From Nonomuraea gerenzanensis (GTDB lineage Bacteria; Actinomycetota; Actinomycetes; Streptosporangiales; Streptosporangiaceae), in assembly GCF_020215645.1 (NCBI RefSeq), contig NZ_CP084058.1, positions 7,626,001 to 7,690,000 of the forward strand: 64,000 bases of DNA, written 5' to 3'. A program made the translations under genes and the position numbers. The notes under the pieces are model-generated. The model did no database searches. It was not told the DNA's origin and saw nothing but the letters and a program-made list of their open reading frames with translations. Within the stretch, counting starts at the first letter, position 1; every line of letters begins with the position of its first letter. This document shows, in pieces, positions 16,606 through 25,544 of the stretch.

Positions 16606-17276
16606 ACGTATTGATCACCGGGGGCGCGTCCGGGCTCGGCCTGGCCACCGCCGAAGCAGTGGAGAAGGAGGGCTGGAAGGCGCTCGTCGTGGACGTCCGC
16701 GAGCCCGACCAGCGATTCGAACACGTGACGGCGGACCTGTCCGACCGGGCTCAGGCCGAGCGCGCGGTGCGCGAGCTGGCCGAGCGGGCCGGCGGCCTGG
16801 ACGCCGTCGTGACGGCCGCCGGCATCGACGCGTGCGGCCGCCTGGAGGACGTGCCCGCCGACGACTGGGAGCGGGTCATCAAGGTGAACCTGCTGGGCAC
16901 GGCCTCGATCGTGCGGGCGGCGCTGCCGTACCTGAAGCACACCCGGGGCAAGGTCGTCACCTGCGCCTCGACGCTGGGGCTGCGGCCGCTCAGCGACGCG
17001 TCGGCGTACTCGGCCTCGAAGTTCGGCGTCGTCGGATTCACCAGGGGGCTGGCGATCGAGACGCGCGGGGAGATCGGGGTGACCCTGCTGATCCCCGGCG
17101 GCATGCGCACGGGCTTCTTCGACGGCCGGCCCGAGCAGTACAAGCCGGGCCCGGAGGCCGGGCTGAACGATCCGGCCGACGTGGCCCAGGCCGTCGTCTT
17201 CGCGCTGCGGCAGCCGGCCGGATGCGAGGTGAGAGAGCTGGTCGTCTGCCCGTCCACGGAGACGTCATGGCCCTAG
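16602..17276 (+). CDS. Short-chain dehydrogenase/reductase
   Basis: A 224-residue classical SDR. It has the Rossmann motif [10 protein letters not shown] at 6-15, an NAG-like segment ([11 protein letters not shown]), catalytic Ser in TCASTLG and the YSASK Tyr-Lys pair. These enzymes oxidise or reduce alcohol/carbonyl groups with NAD(P)H. GTG 16602 overlaps the hldE stop by 4 bp, and the gene overlaps the next GT9 gene by 10 bp, so it belongs to the heptose operon. It may oxidise or reduce a sugar carbon of the donor or of the finished glycan. The substrate cannot be named. Confidence 0.85.
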   Translation: MNVLITGGASGLGLATAEAVEKEGWKALVVDVREPDQRFEHVTADLSDRAQAERAVRELAERAGGLDAVVTAAGIDACGRLEDVPADDWERVIKVNLLGTASIVRAALPYLKHTRGKVVTCASTLGLRPLSDASAYSASKFGVVGFTRGLAIETRGEIGVTLLIPGGMRTGFFDGRPEQYKPGPEAGLNDPADVAQAVVFALRQPAGCEVRELVVCPSTETSWP

Positions 17277-18154
17277 AGATCCTCGTGCTGCGCGGGCTCG
17301 GCCTGGGCGACCTGCTCACGGCCGTGCCCGCCCTGCGGTCACTGCGCCAGGCCTTTCCCGAGCACCGGATCACGCTGGCCGCGCCGCGCTACCTGTCCGC
17401 CCTGCTGCCGCTGACCTGCGCGGTGGACGGCCAGGTGGACGTGTCGGGGCCGGGCCCCGTACCGATGGACGAGCTGCCCTTCGAGCACCCGGACATCGCG
17501 GTCAACCTGCACGGGCGGGGGCCGCAGAGCATCGAGGCGCTGCGCCGCACGGAGCCGGGCCGGCTGATCAGCTTCGGCACCGGCCCCGCGTGGGAGGAGC
17601 ACGTGCACGAGGTGCGGCGCTGGTGCGACCTGCTGGAGTGGCACGGCATCCCCGCCGATCCCGGCGATCTGACGCTGGGCATCTCCGACCGTACGGGGCC
17701 GGTGATCGTGCATCCGGGCGCGGCCTATCCGGCGCGGCGCTGGCCGCCCGAGCGGTTCGCCGAGGTGGCGGCGGCCCTGGACGACGTGATCGTCACGGGG
17801 AACGCGGAGGAGGTGCCGATCGCGCGCCGGGTCGCCGAGCTGGCCGGGCTGCCCCCCGAGCGGGTGCTGGCAGGCCGCACCTGCATGGCCGACCTGATCG
17901 ACCTGGTCAGCAGGGCGAAGCTGGTGGTCTGCGGCGACACCGGCGTGGCCCACCTGGCGACGGCGTTCTGCGTGCCGTCGGTGGTCCTGTTCGGGCCGGT
18001 CTCGCCCCAGCTGTGGGGCCCGCCGCCCGGCTGGCGTCACGTCGCGCTGTGGGCGGGGCAGCAGGGCGACCCGCACGGCCAGCGGCCCGATCCCGGGCTG
18101 CTGAAGATCGAGGTTTCCGAAGTCGTCGACGCTGCCATGGAGGTCATCTCATGA
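17267..18154 (+). CDS. Glycosyltransferase family 9 (second heptosyltransferase-like)
   Basis: A 295-residue GT9 protein beginning [20 protein letters not shown], the family's N-terminal signature. It continues with [19 protein letters not shown] and a donor-site motif [22 protein letters not shown]. It is shorter than Gram-negative WaaC/WaaF (about 320-350 residues) but complete in motifs. ATG 17267 has GGAG 5 bp upstream and lies within the end of the SDR gene. Two GT9 enzymes in one operon suggest at least two heptose (or related) residues are added, or that the two act on different acceptors. Confidence 0.88.
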   Translation: MALEILVLRGLGLGDLLTAVPALRSLRQAFPEHRITLAAPRYLSALLPLTCAVDGQVDVSGPGPVPMDELPFEHPDIAVNLHGRGPQSIEALRRTEPGRLISFGTGPAWEEHVHEVRRWCDLLEWHGIPADPGDLTLGISDRTGPVIVHPGAAYPARRWPPERFAEVAAALDDVIVTGNAEEVPIARRVAELAGLPPERVLAGRTCMADLIDLVSRAKLVVCGDTGVAHLATAFCVPSVVLFGPVSPQLWGPPPGWRHVALWAGQQGDPHGQRPDPGLLKIEVSEVVDAAMEVIS

Positions 18155-19113
18155 GGGCTCTGGTCACCGGAGGCGCCGGCTTCCTCGGCTCCTACCTGTG
18201 CGAGCGGCTGCTGAACGAGGGTGCGGAGGTCGTCTGCATGGACAGCTTCCTCACCGGCGGGCCGCGCAACGTGGAACATCTGCTGGAGCGACCCGAGTTC
18301 CGGCTCATCGAGTGCGATCTGACCGGATACGTGCACGTGCCCGACCGGCTGGATCTCGTGCTGCACTTCGCCTCGGCCGCCTCGCCGGCCGACTACCTGC
18401 GCTACCCGATCGAGACGCTGCGGGTCGGCAGCGTCGGCACGCTGCACGCGCTGGGGCTGGCCAGGGAGAAGGGCGCCAGGTTCGTGCTGGCCTCGACGAG
18501 CGAGGTGTACGGGGATCCGCTGGAGCATCCGCAGAAGGAGACGTACTGGGGCAACGTCAACCCGGTCGGGCCGCGCAGCGTGTACGACGAGGCCAAGCGC
18601 TTCGCCGAGTCGCTGACCACCGCGTACCGGCAGTCGCGCGCCACCGACACCGGGATCGTGCGCATCTTCAACACCTACGGCCCCCGGATGCGGCCCTTCG
18701 ACGGCCGGGCGATCCCGACGTTCATCCGGCAGGCGCTGACCGGCGAGCCGATCACGATCACCGGCGACGGCTCGCAGACCCGCTCCATCTGCTACGTGGA
18801 CGACACCGTGTCGGGCATCCTGGCCATGGCCCGCAGCGACTTCGCGGGGCCGGTGAACATCGGCAACCCCGACGAGCTGACCATGCTGGAGCTGGCCACG
18901 CTGATCAAGGAGCTGACCGGCACGTCGTCGGAGATCCGGTTCATCGACCGGCCGGCCGACGACCCGAAGGTGCGCCGGCCCGACACCTCGCTGGCCGCCG
19001 AGCGGCTGGGCTGGCGGGCGCAGGTGCCCGCCGCGGAGGGGCTGCGCCGCACGATCGAGTGGTTCTCCACGGAGCTGGCGGCGATCGAGCAGCTCGAACG
19101 CCTCCAGGTCTGA
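18151..19113 (+). CDS. NAD-dependent epimerase/dehydratase, UDP-glucuronate decarboxylase-like
   Basis: A 320-residue extended [12 protein letters not shown] at 6-14 binds [20 protein letters not shown] and [19 protein letters not shown] carry the catalytic Ser/Thr, Tyr and Lys, and [10 protein letters not shown] binds the nucleotide sugar. The HPQKExYWGNVNPxGPRSxYDE block is characteristic of the UXS (UDP-glucuronate decarboxylase, UDP-xylose synthase) group, though canonical UXS has Gly where this has Ala in YDEAK. It may instead act on an ADP- or GDP-sugar of the cluster. It is last in the plus-strand operon, overlapping the GT9 stop by 4 bp, and is followed at once by a tandem repeat. Confidence 0.85.
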   Translation: MRALVTGGAGFLGSYLCERLLNEGAEVVCMDSFLTGGPRNVEHLLERPEFRLIECDLTGYVHVPDRLDLVLHFASAASPADYLRYPIETLRVGSVGTLHALGLAREKGARFVLASTSEVYGDPLEHPQKETYWGNVNPVGPRSVYDEAKRFAESLTTAYRQSRATDTGIVRIFNTYGPRMRPFDGRAIPTFIRQALTGEPITITGDGSQTRSICYVDDTVSGILAMARSDFAGPVNIGNPDELTMLELATLIKELTGTSSEIRFIDRPADDPKVRRPDTSLAAERLGWRAQVPAAEGLRRTIEWFSTELAAIEQLERLQV

Positions 19114-19207
19114 CCGCCTACGGGTCCGACCACCTACAGGTCCGACCACCTACAGGTCCGACCACCTACAGGTCCGACCACCTACAGGTCCGACCGCCTT
19201 CTGGGCC
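19112..19207. repeat. 16-bp tandem repeat, 6 units
   Basis: Four exact copies of GACCACCTACAGGTCC (19128-19191) are flanked by one degenerate copy on each side. The array begins inside the stop codon of the UXS-like gene and fills most of the space to the convergent epimerase (stop at 19240). The 16-bp period rules out a simple coding role. Each unit contains the dyad-like core ACCTACAGGT. Confidence 0.92.
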
Positions 19208-19239
19208 CTCGCCGGTGCGCCGGCGGGGGTCTTCGCCGT

Positions 19240-20202
19240 CTAGCGCTCGTGGCCCGCGCGCAGCCAGTCCACGTACTCGGCGACCGCCCGCCCGGTGTCG
19301 TAGGCGGGCTCGAAGCCGGTGTCCTCGCGCAGCCGGGTGATGTCGAGCGGGTGGTCGACCGGGCCGGGCGCGCGCCCCTCCGGCAGCTCCACGCGGGCGC
19401 CGGGGACATGCTGCCTGATCGCCTCGATCAGCTCGCCGTTGGTGGTGATCCGCCCCGAGGCCACGTTGTACGTGCGGTGCCGCAGCCGCCCGGCCGTCTG
19501 CAGCAGCGCCAGCGCCCGCCCGCAGTCCTTGACGTAGCACACGTCGATCCCGCTCCCCGCGCGCGCCTCGGTCATCAGCGCGGACAGATCGGGCTCGGTG
19601 CCGCGGGCGGCGGCGTGCACGAGCTGCGGCGCGGGGAAGAACGGGTCCGGGTTGTGCCCGAGCGGCCCCCAGATGCCGCCGATGCGGTAGCTGACCGTCT
19701 CGACGCCGAGCACCTCGTCCAGGTGACCGGCCAGCAGCTCGCCGATCTTCTTGAACCGGGGGATCGGGTGCGGGGCGTCCATCGTCAGCGGCAGGTCCTC
19801 GCGCAGGGGCCCGTCGGCGGTGACGCCGGCGTACACGCCGATCGTGCTGGCCAGGCCGAGCCGGCGCACCTGCCAGTCGCGCGCCGCGCGGAACAGGTTG
19901 AGCAGGCCGCGCAGCGCCCGCTCGGTGTGCTCGACCGGCTCGTACGCCCCCACCGGCCAGGGCATGGAGCCGGCCAGGTGCAGGATGCCAGTGATCTCGT
20001 ACCGGTCGCCGATGGCGGACAGGGCGCCCTCGTCGGTGACGTCGGCCTGCTCGACGAAGAGCCGCTCCCCCGCCTCGGCCGCGAAGCCGGCGGGCACCTC
20101 GGCGGGTCGGCGCTGGACGAGCACGCAGGACTCCCCGAGGTCCAGCAGGGCACGGGTGGTGTGCGTGCCGATGAAGCCGAGGCCACCGGTGATCAGAATC
20201 AT
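19240..20202 (-). CDS. NAD-dependent epimerase/dehydratase family protein, catalytic Tyr apparently replaced
   Basis: A 320-residue extended SDR starting MILITGGLGFIGTHTTRAL. The Ser-Thr of the active site is visible in LGLASTIGVYAG, but the Tyr-x3-Lys motif reads IPRFKK, with Lys and the following GE in register and no Tyr at the expected place. The enzyme may use another residue or be a non-catalytic binder. ATG 20202 is preferred over the in-frame ATG 20208 because GGGAG lies 8 bp from the former and only 2 bp from the latter. It converges on the heptose operon. A 29-bp near-perfect palindrome overlaps its ribosome site, suggesting direct repression. The substrate is unknown. Confidence 0.8.
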   Translation of the reverse strand: MILITGGLGFIGTHTTRALLDLGESCVLVQRRPAEVPAGFAAEAGERLFVEQADVTDEGALSAIGDRYEITGILHLAGSMPWPVGAYEPVEHTERALRGLLNLFRAARDWQVRRLGLASTIGVYAGVTADGPLREDLPLTMDAPHPIPRFKKIGELLAGHLDEVLGVETVSYRIGGIWGPLGHNPDPFFPAPQLVHAAARGTEPDLSALMTEARAGSGIDVCYVKDCGRALALLQTAGRLRHRTYNVASGRITTNGELIEAIRQHVPGARVELPEGRAPGPVDHPLDITRLREDTGFEPAYDTGRAVAEYVDWLRAGHER

Positions 20203-20213
20203 ATGCATGTCTC

Positions 20214-20242
20214 CCTGATGATCAGCACTACTGATTATCAGG
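20214..20242. promoter_or_regulatory. 29-bp operator-like palindrome over the epimerase ribosome site
   Basis: Half-sites CCTGATGATCAG (20214-20225) and CTGATTATCAGG (20231-20242) are inverted with 11 of 12 positions matching and a 5-bp spacer. The element overlaps the GGGAG ribosome site of the minus-strand epimerase and is AT-richer than its surroundings. Size and symmetry fit a dimeric TetR/MarR/GntR-type operator. Confidence 0.55.
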
Positions 20243-20302
20243 ATAGCCCAACCTCGCTCGGAAGCGGTAGCACGGGAGTGGTCGTAGCCGGTCTCGCGCA
20301 AC

Positions 20303-20336
20303 AAAAAAGCGGCCGCCCTGGTGAGGGCGACCGCTT
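20303..20336 (-). terminator. Intrinsic terminator of the mshC operon
   Basis: On the minus strand the sequence AAGCGGTCGCCCT, loop, AGGGCGGCCGCTT forms a near-perfect GC-rich stem followed by a run of T (forward A303-308). It lies about 110 bp past the mshC stop and is one of the clearest U-tract terminators in the window. Confidence 0.88.
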
Positions 20337-20443
20337 GTGCGGCTCGGATCAGCGGAGGGCACCGCCGGCGCGGCTCGGGGCGGCGGAGCGCATCACCCGC
20401 GCCGCCCGGATCGGCGCAGGGCGACCGCAGCCTGTGCCGCGGG

Positions 20444-21670
20444 TCAGCGCAGGTCGATCCCCAGCAGGGCGTCGGCCAGGTCGCGGACGAGGCCGGGGGC
20501 CGACTCGTCGCGGCCGCCGCCGGCGAGGGCCTGCTCGGCCCAGGCGTCCACGGCGGCCAGCGCGCCGGGTGAGTCGAGGTCGTCGGCCAGCCGCTCGCGC
20601 ACCTTCGCCAGCAGCTCGTCGGCGGGCGGCCCCACCGGCAGGGCGGCGGCCGAGCGCCACGTGGCCAGCCGCTGCTCGGCCCGCGCCATCATGTCGGGCA
20701 CGTACTCCCAGTCGGTCCGGTAGTGGTGGGCCAGCAGCACGAGCCTGATCGCCATCGGGTCGTGCTCGCGGCGCAGCTTGGAGACGAAGACCAGGTTGCC
20801 CTTGGACTTCGACATCTTCTCGCCGTCGAGCGCCACCATGCCGGCGTGCGTGTAGAACTTGGCGAACGGCCACTCGCCGGTCGCGGCGTGCCCCTCGGAG
20901 GCGCCGCACTCGTGGTGCGGGAAGATCAGGTCGGAGCCGCCGCCCGCCACGTCGTAGCCGGCGCCCAGGTGGTCGAGGGCGATCGCGGTGCACTCGATGT
21001 GCCAGCCCGGGCGGCCCCGGCCCAGCGGCGAGTCCCAGGCCGGCTCGCCCGGCCGCTCGGCCCGCCACAGCAGCCAGTCGAGCGGGTGGCGCTTGCCCGG
21101 CCGCTCGGGGTCGCCGCCGCGCTCGGCGAACAGGGCCAGCATCTCCTGCTCGCCGTAGCCGGACACCTGGCCGAACTTGGGGGCGTCGGCCACGCTGAAG
21201 TAGACGTCGCCGTCGAGGTCGTAGGTGACGCCCTTGGCGGCCAGCCTGGCGATCAGGCCCGCCACCCGGCCGACGACCTCGGTGACGCCGACGTACTCGC
21301 GGGGCGGCATGATCCGCAGCGCCTCCATGTCGCCGCGGAACAGCTCGATCTCCCGCTCGGCCAGGTCCTGCCAGTCGACGCCGGTCTGGGCGGCCCGCTC
21401 CAGCAGCGGGTCGTCCACGTCGGTGGCGTTCTGCGTGTAGTGCACCTCGTGGCCCGCGTCGCGCCACACCCGGCCGACGAGGTCGAAGGCGTGGTAGGTG
21501 TTGGCGTGGCCGAGGTGGGTGGCGTCGTACGGGGTGATGCCGCAGACGTACATCCTGGCGGTGGGACCGGGGTCGGTCTGCCGCACCTGCTTGGCCGAGG
21601 TGTCGTAGAGACTGAGCGGAATGCTCTCACCTGGGAGTTTGGGAACGTTCTGGGCAGACCACGATCTCAT
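20444..21670 (-). CDS. mshC: Mycothiol ligase: L-cysteine:1D-myo-inositol 2-amino-2-deoxy-alpha-D-glucopyranoside ligase
   Basis: A 408-residue class-I aminoacyl-tRNA-synthetase-like ligase. It has the zinc cysteine in [10 protein letters not shown], the HIGH-type motif THLGHANTY (51-59), the second metal region [11 protein letters not shown] and the KMSKSKGN loop near residue 285. MshC joins cysteine to GlcN-Ins with ATP, the step before N-acetylation to mycothiol, the actinobacterial thiol. The N-terminus ([14 protein letters not shown]) is as in other MshC proteins rather than CysS, and it lacks the CysS anticodon-binding extension. It is last of a five-gene minus-strand operon, 10 bp after the NRDE gene, and is followed by the intrinsic terminator at 20303-20336. 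Confidence 0.96.
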   Translation of the reverse strand: MRSWSAQNVPKLPGESIPLSLYDTSAKQVRQTDPGPTARMYVCGITPYDATHLGHANTYHAFDLVGRVWRDAGHEVHYTQNATDVDDPLLERAAQTGVDWQDLAEREIELFRGDMEALRIMPPREYVGVTEVVGRVAGLIARLAAKGVTYDLDGDVYFSVADAPKFGQVSGYGEQEMLALFAERGGDPERPGKRHPLDWLLWRAERPGEPAWDSPLGRGRPGWHIECTAIALDHLGAGYDVAGGGSDLIFPHHECGASEGHAATGEWPFAKFYTHAGMVALDGEKMSKSKGNLVFVSKLRREHDPMAIRLVLLAHHYRTDWEYVPDMMARAEQRLATWRSAAALPVGPPADELLAKVRERLADDLDSPGALAAVDAWAEQALAGGGRDESAPGLVRDLADALLGIDLR

Positions 21671-21680
21671 GTCTTTGAGC

Positions 21681-22334
21681 CTATCCGTCCCGATCAGCGG
21701 TCAGGTCGGTGAAGTCGTAGGTCACGCCCTCCTGCGCGATCGCGACCTCCATCACCGACAGGGAGGCGAAGATCCGGCCGTCGGGCAGCTCGTGCCTGAC
21801 GATGAGCGCGCCGGGGTCGGCGGACGGCTCGGCCTTGATCAGCTCGCCCCATCGCTCGGAGTCCCTGAAGCGGGGCAGGTACGCCACGACCCGCTCGCTC
21901 TCGGGGTCCAAGCCGGTGTTGACGACCATGCTGGTGCCCTGGGGCAGGTCCGACACGGCCGCCCGCTCGCCGTCCCAGCTCAGCAGCCGCACCCGCGACA
22001 GGCCGGCCAGGACGAGGTGGAAGGGGTCGTAGTCGCGCAGGCCGGCCTCGGCGGGGAGCTCCCCCGTGTACGCCGCCCGCAGCGCCAGGTCGCCCCGCGA
22101 GACCCTGGTCCTCTCGTCGGCGGCCCTGCCGCGGCCGTTGAGCAGCGCCGCGGCGCGGCGGCCCGCCGGGTTGACCGCCAGCCAGGTGCCGCCGGCCTTC
22201 AGGTCACGCCCACCGAGCACGCCCGGGTACTCCGGCCAGTGCTCCGCCGGCCCCTCCCAGGGCCGGTCGGTGAGCTCGTCCCTGACGCCCATGAGGCTCA
22301 GCCGCCGCCCGGTTCTCACGATCAGCGTGCACAT
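21681..22334 (-). CDS. NRDE/TANGO2-like family protein
   Basis: A 217-residue protein. The Met is followed directly by Cys (MCTLIVRTG), and the family's [19 protein letters not shown] and LLNGRG segments follow. In NRDE/TANGO2-like proteins the N-terminal Cys is conserved and Asn-Arg-Asp-Glu is the signature; here Asn is replaced by Val. Function is not established; Ntn-hydrolase-like chemistry or haem handling have been suggested for relatives. ATG 22334 is used because it places Cys at position 2; an upstream TTG would break this. Spacing of 32 bp to the upstream SCO1664-like gene and 10 bp to mshC puts it in the mycothiol operon. Confidence 0.75.
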   Translation of the reverse strand: MCTLIVRTGRRLSLMGVRDELTDRPWEGPAEHWPEYPGVLGGRDLKAGGTWLAVNPAGRRAAALLNGRGRAADERTRVSRGDLALRAAYTGELPAEAGLRDYDPFHLVLAGLSRVRLLSWDGERAAVSDLPQGTSMVVNTGLDPESERVVAYLPRFRDSERWGELIKAEPSADPGALIVRHELPDGRIFASLSVMEVAIAQEGVTYDFTDLTADRDG

Positions 22335-22366
22335 GGGCAAAGAGTATTAAACGGGCGCCGGCTCGT

Positions 22367-23134
22367 TCAGATGGGGGGCCAGGGTATGGCCGGCCAGCCC
22401 TCTGACGGGTACGGATGCACGCCGGTGTCGAGCAGCCGCCTGACCCGCTGCCAGGTGGCCTCCACCTCCGCCAGCGTGAGCAGCTCGCGCAGCCTGCGCC
22501 CGAGCGAGCCCGACTCGATGTCGCGCTCCAGCTTGGCCAGCACCGCCACCGCCTCGCGGGCCAGCGGCTTGCCGCGCCACTGCCACAGGACCGTGCGGAG
22601 TTTGTCCTCCACCGAGAAGCACACGCCGTGGTCGACGCCGTACACGTGGCCCGTGGGCAGCGGCAGCAGGTGACCGCCCTTGCGGTCGGCGTTGTTGACC
22701 ACCGCGTCGAAGACCGCCATCCGCCGCACGACCGGGTTGCGGCTCTTGACCAGCCGCATGAGGTCGATCTCGCGCTCGGTGTCGATCCAGAGCTGGCACA
22801 TGCCGGGGCCGAAGGGGCCGTCGCGGTAGACGGTGGGCGGGACGATGCGCCAGCCGGTGGCCTGGGAGACCTCGAAGGCGGCCACCTCACGGGCTGCGAG
22901 GGTGCCGTCGGGGAAGTCCCACAGGGGGCGCTCGCCGCGTACGGGCTTGTAGACACAGGCGGCCGACCGCTCGCCCAGCTTGACCGAGCAGTAGAGCGTC
23001 ATGTTGGTCGCCTCGACGAGGCGACCGGCGACCTCCAGCGTGCCGTCGCGCAGCAGCGCGAGCGCCTCCTCGTCATGCAGGGACGGCGGTGGGGAGGGGG
23101 GCTTGATGGCCGGTTCGCTCTCGGGAGCGGTCAT
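22367..23134 (-). CDS. SCO1664-family protein (PI3K/HipA-like kinase fold)
   Basis: A 255-residue member of the actinobacterial SCO1664 family. After a Pro-rich N-terminus it shows a YCSVKLGERSAACVYKPVRGERPLW-type glycine/lysine region (only part quoted here), then the catalytic-loop-like FDAVVNNADRKGGHLLP and a metal-binding-like YGVDHGVCF. These match the atypical phosphatidylinositol-kinase/HipA fold with D-x3-N and DHG elements. No substrate is known. It overlaps the DUF3090 gene by 4 bp (ATGA), so the two are translated together. In other actinomycetes the same pair stands beside mshC, which suggests but does not prove a link to thiol metabolism. Confidence 0.82.
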   Translation of the reverse strand: MTAPESEPAIKPPSPPPSLHDEEALALLRDGTLEVAGRLVEATNMTLYCSVKLGERSAACVYKPVRGERPLWDFPDGTLAAREVAAFEVSQATGWRIVPPTVYRDGPFGPGMCQLWIDTEREIDLMRLVKSRNPVVRRMAVFDAVVNNADRKGGHLLPLPTGHVYGVDHGVCFSVEDKLRTVLWQWRGKPLAREAVAVLAKLERDIESGSLGRRLRELLTLAEVEATWQRVRRLLDTGVHPYPSEGWPAIPWPPI

Positions 23135-23679
23135 GAAGCCGCCTCACCCCCGCGGTAGCCGTTGAGACGGACACAGACGTGACCGGCGGCGTCGAGCGGC
23201 TGCCCGCACAGGGGGCACGGCGGCCTGCCCGCCGCGACGATCTGCAGGGCTCGCCGGGTGAAGGCGCGGGCGGCGCCGGCGCTGATGCGCACGCGCAGCA
23301 CCGCGGGGTCAGGGGTGTCGAGATCGTCCTCGTCGATGACCTCCTGCGCCTCTATCACCACCTGCGACTTCTCGGCGTCCCAGGTCAGCGCCATGGTGCC
23401 GACGCGGAAGTCCTCCGCGACCGGCGTGTCGAGAGGAGCGTCGTCGGCCAGGTCGGCCGGGGCCAGTGCGGGCACCTGGGCGGTGCCCCCGCTGAGCCGC
23501 AGCACCTCGTCGAGCAGCTCGTCGAGCCTGCCCGCGAGTGCGGCGACCTGCAATTTCTCCAGCGCCACCGTGGTCAGTCTGCCCTCGGCCCTGGCCTGCA
23601 GAAAAAAGATCCGTGCGCCCGGCTGCCCCAGGGCACCGGCGACGAACCTCTCTGGTGGGTCGTAGTCGAAGACCGGCAT
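23131..23679 (-). CDS. DUF3090 family protein
   Basis: A 182-residue protein beginning MPVFDYDPPERFVAGALGQP, typical of DUF3090. It has a second conserved strand FFLQARAEGRLTTVALEK and a C-terminal zinc-ribbon-like CPLCGQPLDAAGHVC. The C-terminus is short and basic. No enzymatic role is known. It lies 9 bp downstream of the histidine phosphatase gene and overlaps the SCO1664-like gene, forming a conserved actinobacterial trio upstream of mshC. Confidence 0.85.
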   Translation of the reverse strand: MPVFDYDPPERFVAGALGQPGARIFFLQARAEGRLTTVALEKLQVAALAGRLDELLDEVLRLSGGTAQVPALAPADLADDAPLDTPVAEDFRVGTMALTWDAEKSQVVIEAQEVIDEDDLDTPDPAVLRVRISAGAARAFTRRALQIVAAGRPPCPLCGQPLDAAGHVCVRLNGYRGGEAAS

Positions 23680-23688
23680 AGCCTGACC

Positions 23689-24375
23689 TTACGTGGTTCC
23701 GGGTCCGCCGCCGACGGCGGCATCGCTCCCGGTGATGTTTTCTCCCCCGTCTTTCTCCTCCGAATCCTCAGGAAGCCGCAATTCCCCCATATCGTTGAGC
23801 CTGAGAACAAAGGGGCGCAAGGGGGCATAGCGAATGACGGTGAGGGCCGCCGGATCAGCCGTTATCCGCTGAAACTGATCGAGGTGGAGGCCCAGGGCGT
23901 CCGCGACGATCGCCTTGATCACGTCGCCGTGGCTGCACGCCAGGTAGACAGCCTTACTCCCCAGGGTGCGATTCCACTCCCTGATCGCCGCGACGGCCCT
24001 GTGTTGCATCCCGGCCAGCGACTCCCCCTCCGGGAAGGTCGCCGCGCTCGGATGCGCCTGCACGACCTGCCACAACGGCTCCTTGGCGAGCTCGGTCAGC
24101 GGCCTGCCCGTCCACTCCCCGTAACCGCACTCGATCAGCCGGTCGTCGACGCGCACCTCCATCCCGCGCCCTTCCGCGACCGCTTGCGCCGTTTCCCGGC
24201 AGCGCTCCAGCGGACTGGAGACAATGGCATCGAGCCTGACGCCAGCGACGCGCCCGGCGAGCGCGGCGGCCTGCGCCCTGCCCGCCTCGCTCAGATGCAC
24301 TCCCGGGGTGCGGCCGGCCAGCACCGGCCCGGTGAGGTCCGTCAGCCCATGCCGGGCCAGAAGCAGCGTGGTCAT
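23689..24375 (-). CDS. Histidine phosphatase family protein (phosphoglycerate-mutase-like)
   Basis: A 228-residue protein. LLARHGLTD at its N-terminus contains the phospho-accepting His with Arg and Gly, IVSSPLERCRETAQ holds the second Arg, and CSHGDVIKAIV supplies the distal His. Length and C-terminal acidic tail match the MSMEG_4193-type phosphomutase/phosphatase group seen beside DUF3090 genes. ATG 24375 was taken rather than an upstream in-frame ATG because the family begins right at MTTLLLARHG. It is the first gene of the mycothiol-linked operon and is divergent from the aldo/keto reductase across 64 bp that must hold both promoters. The substrate is unknown. Confidence 0.82.
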   Translation of the reverse strand: MTTLLLARHGLTDLTGPVLAGRTPGVHLSEAGRAQAAALAGRVAGVRLDAIVSSPLERCRETAQAVAEGRGMEVRVDDRLIECGYGEWTGRPLTELAKEPLWQVVQAHPSAATFPEGESLAGMQHRAVAAIREWNRTLGSKAVYLACSHGDVIKAIVADALGLHLDQFQRITADPAALTVIRYAPLRPFVLRLNDMGELRLPEDSEEKDGGENITGSDAAVGGGPGTT

Positions 24376-24439
24376 CCAGCAAGTGTCGCAGGCGTCGATT
24401 CCCACGTTTCATCGGCCTGGACGGTAACCTGGCGGGATC

Positions 24440-25387
24440 ATGGAGCAGCGCTATGTCGGCCACAGCGGCCTGTCGGTGTCCCGGCTGGGGCTCGGCACGA
24501 TGACCTGGGGTCGTGACACCGACGCGGACGAGGCCGCCGCCCAGCTCCGCACGTTCATGGACGCGGGCGGCACCCTGGTCGACACGGCCGACGTCTACAC
24601 CGGCGGCGACGCCGAGCGGCTGCTGGGGCGGATGCTGCGCGACTCGGTGCCCCGCTCGGAGCTGGTCGTCTCCACCAAGGCCGTGGTCACGCCGGCGGGC
24701 CGCCGCCCGCGCGACGCCTCCAGGCGCCACCTGATCGCCGCGGTCGACGACTCACTCAACCGGCTCGGCCTCGACTACGTCGACCTGTGGCAGCTGCACA
24801 CCTACGACGCCGAGGTGCCGCTGGAGGAGACCCTGGCCGCGCTCGACGCGATCGTCTCCTCCGGGCGCGCGGTCTACGCGGGCGTCTGCGACTACACCGG
24901 CTGGCAGCTCGCCGCCGCCGCCGTGACCCAGAGGACGGTGCCGGGCCGCATCCCCATCACCTCGGCCCAGGCCGAGTACTCCCTGCTGGCCCGCGAGCCG
25001 GAGCGCGAGCTGCTGCCCGCCGCCGCGCACCTGGGGGTGGGCGTGCTGGCCTGGTCGCCGCTGGGGCGCGGGGTGCTGACGGGCAAGTACCGCACCGGCG
25101 TCCCCGCCGACTCGCGCGCCGCGACCCCGCACTTCGCCGACTTCGTCCGGCCCTACCTGGACGAGCGCAGCCGGCGCGTCGTGGAGTCCGTCATGACCGC
25201 CGCCGACGGTCTCGGCGTGTCGCCCCTGGCCGTGGCGCTGTCCTGGGTGCGGGACCAGCCCTGCGTGGCCTCGGCCATCGTGGGGGCGCGTACGCACGCG
25301 CAGCTGAAGGGCGTGCTGCCCGCCGAGGACGTCGTGCTGCCGATAGAGATCCGCGAGGCCCTCGATGACGTGTCGTCCCTCGACTGA
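24440..25387 (+). CDS. Aldo/keto reductase
   Basis: A 315-residue (beta/alpha)8 oxidoreductase. The catalytic tetrad is visible: Asp and Tyr in LVDTADVYTGGDAE, Lys in VVSTKAVV and His in DLWQLHTYD. The NADPH site is near the C-terminus (ASAIVGARTHAQL). N-terminal MEQRYVGHSGLSVSRLGLGTM is typical of the YajO/AKR11-14 type. It reduces aldehydes or ketones; the specific substrate is unknown. It is divergent from the mshC operon and followed by a secreted-protein gene with its own ribosome site. Confidence 0.88.
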   Translation: MEQRYVGHSGLSVSRLGLGTMTWGRDTDADEAAAQLRTFMDAGGTLVDTADVYTGGDAERLLGRMLRDSVPRSELVVSTKAVVTPAGRRPRDASRRHLIAAVDDSLNRLGLDYVDLWQLHTYDAEVPLEETLAALDAIVSSGRAVYAGVCDYTGWQLAAAAVTQRTVPGRIPITSAQAEYSLLAREPERELLPAAAHLGVGVLAWSPLGRGVLTGKYRTGVPADSRAATPHFADFVRPYLDERSRRVVESVMTAADGLGVSPLAVALSWVRDQPCVASAIVGARTHAQLKGVLPAEDVVLPIEIREALDDVSSLD

Positions 25388-25544
25388 CCGGCCGCGCGGC
25401 AGCCGCGATGGCCCCGACCTGGAACGAGAGACCTTCTCGCGTATCACTACTCGATACCGAATCGCAACTTTACCCGGCAAACGCCTGCGTCTGACGCCCG
25501 ATGTCCATAAAGATTTCCTCCGGAAGCGACGCAGGAGGGGACGG

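Noticed and set aside
19112..19207. Possible CRISPR array
   Set aside because: The units are contiguous 16-bp tandem repeats with no spacers, and no cas genes are nearby. The same applies to the other repeat arrays.
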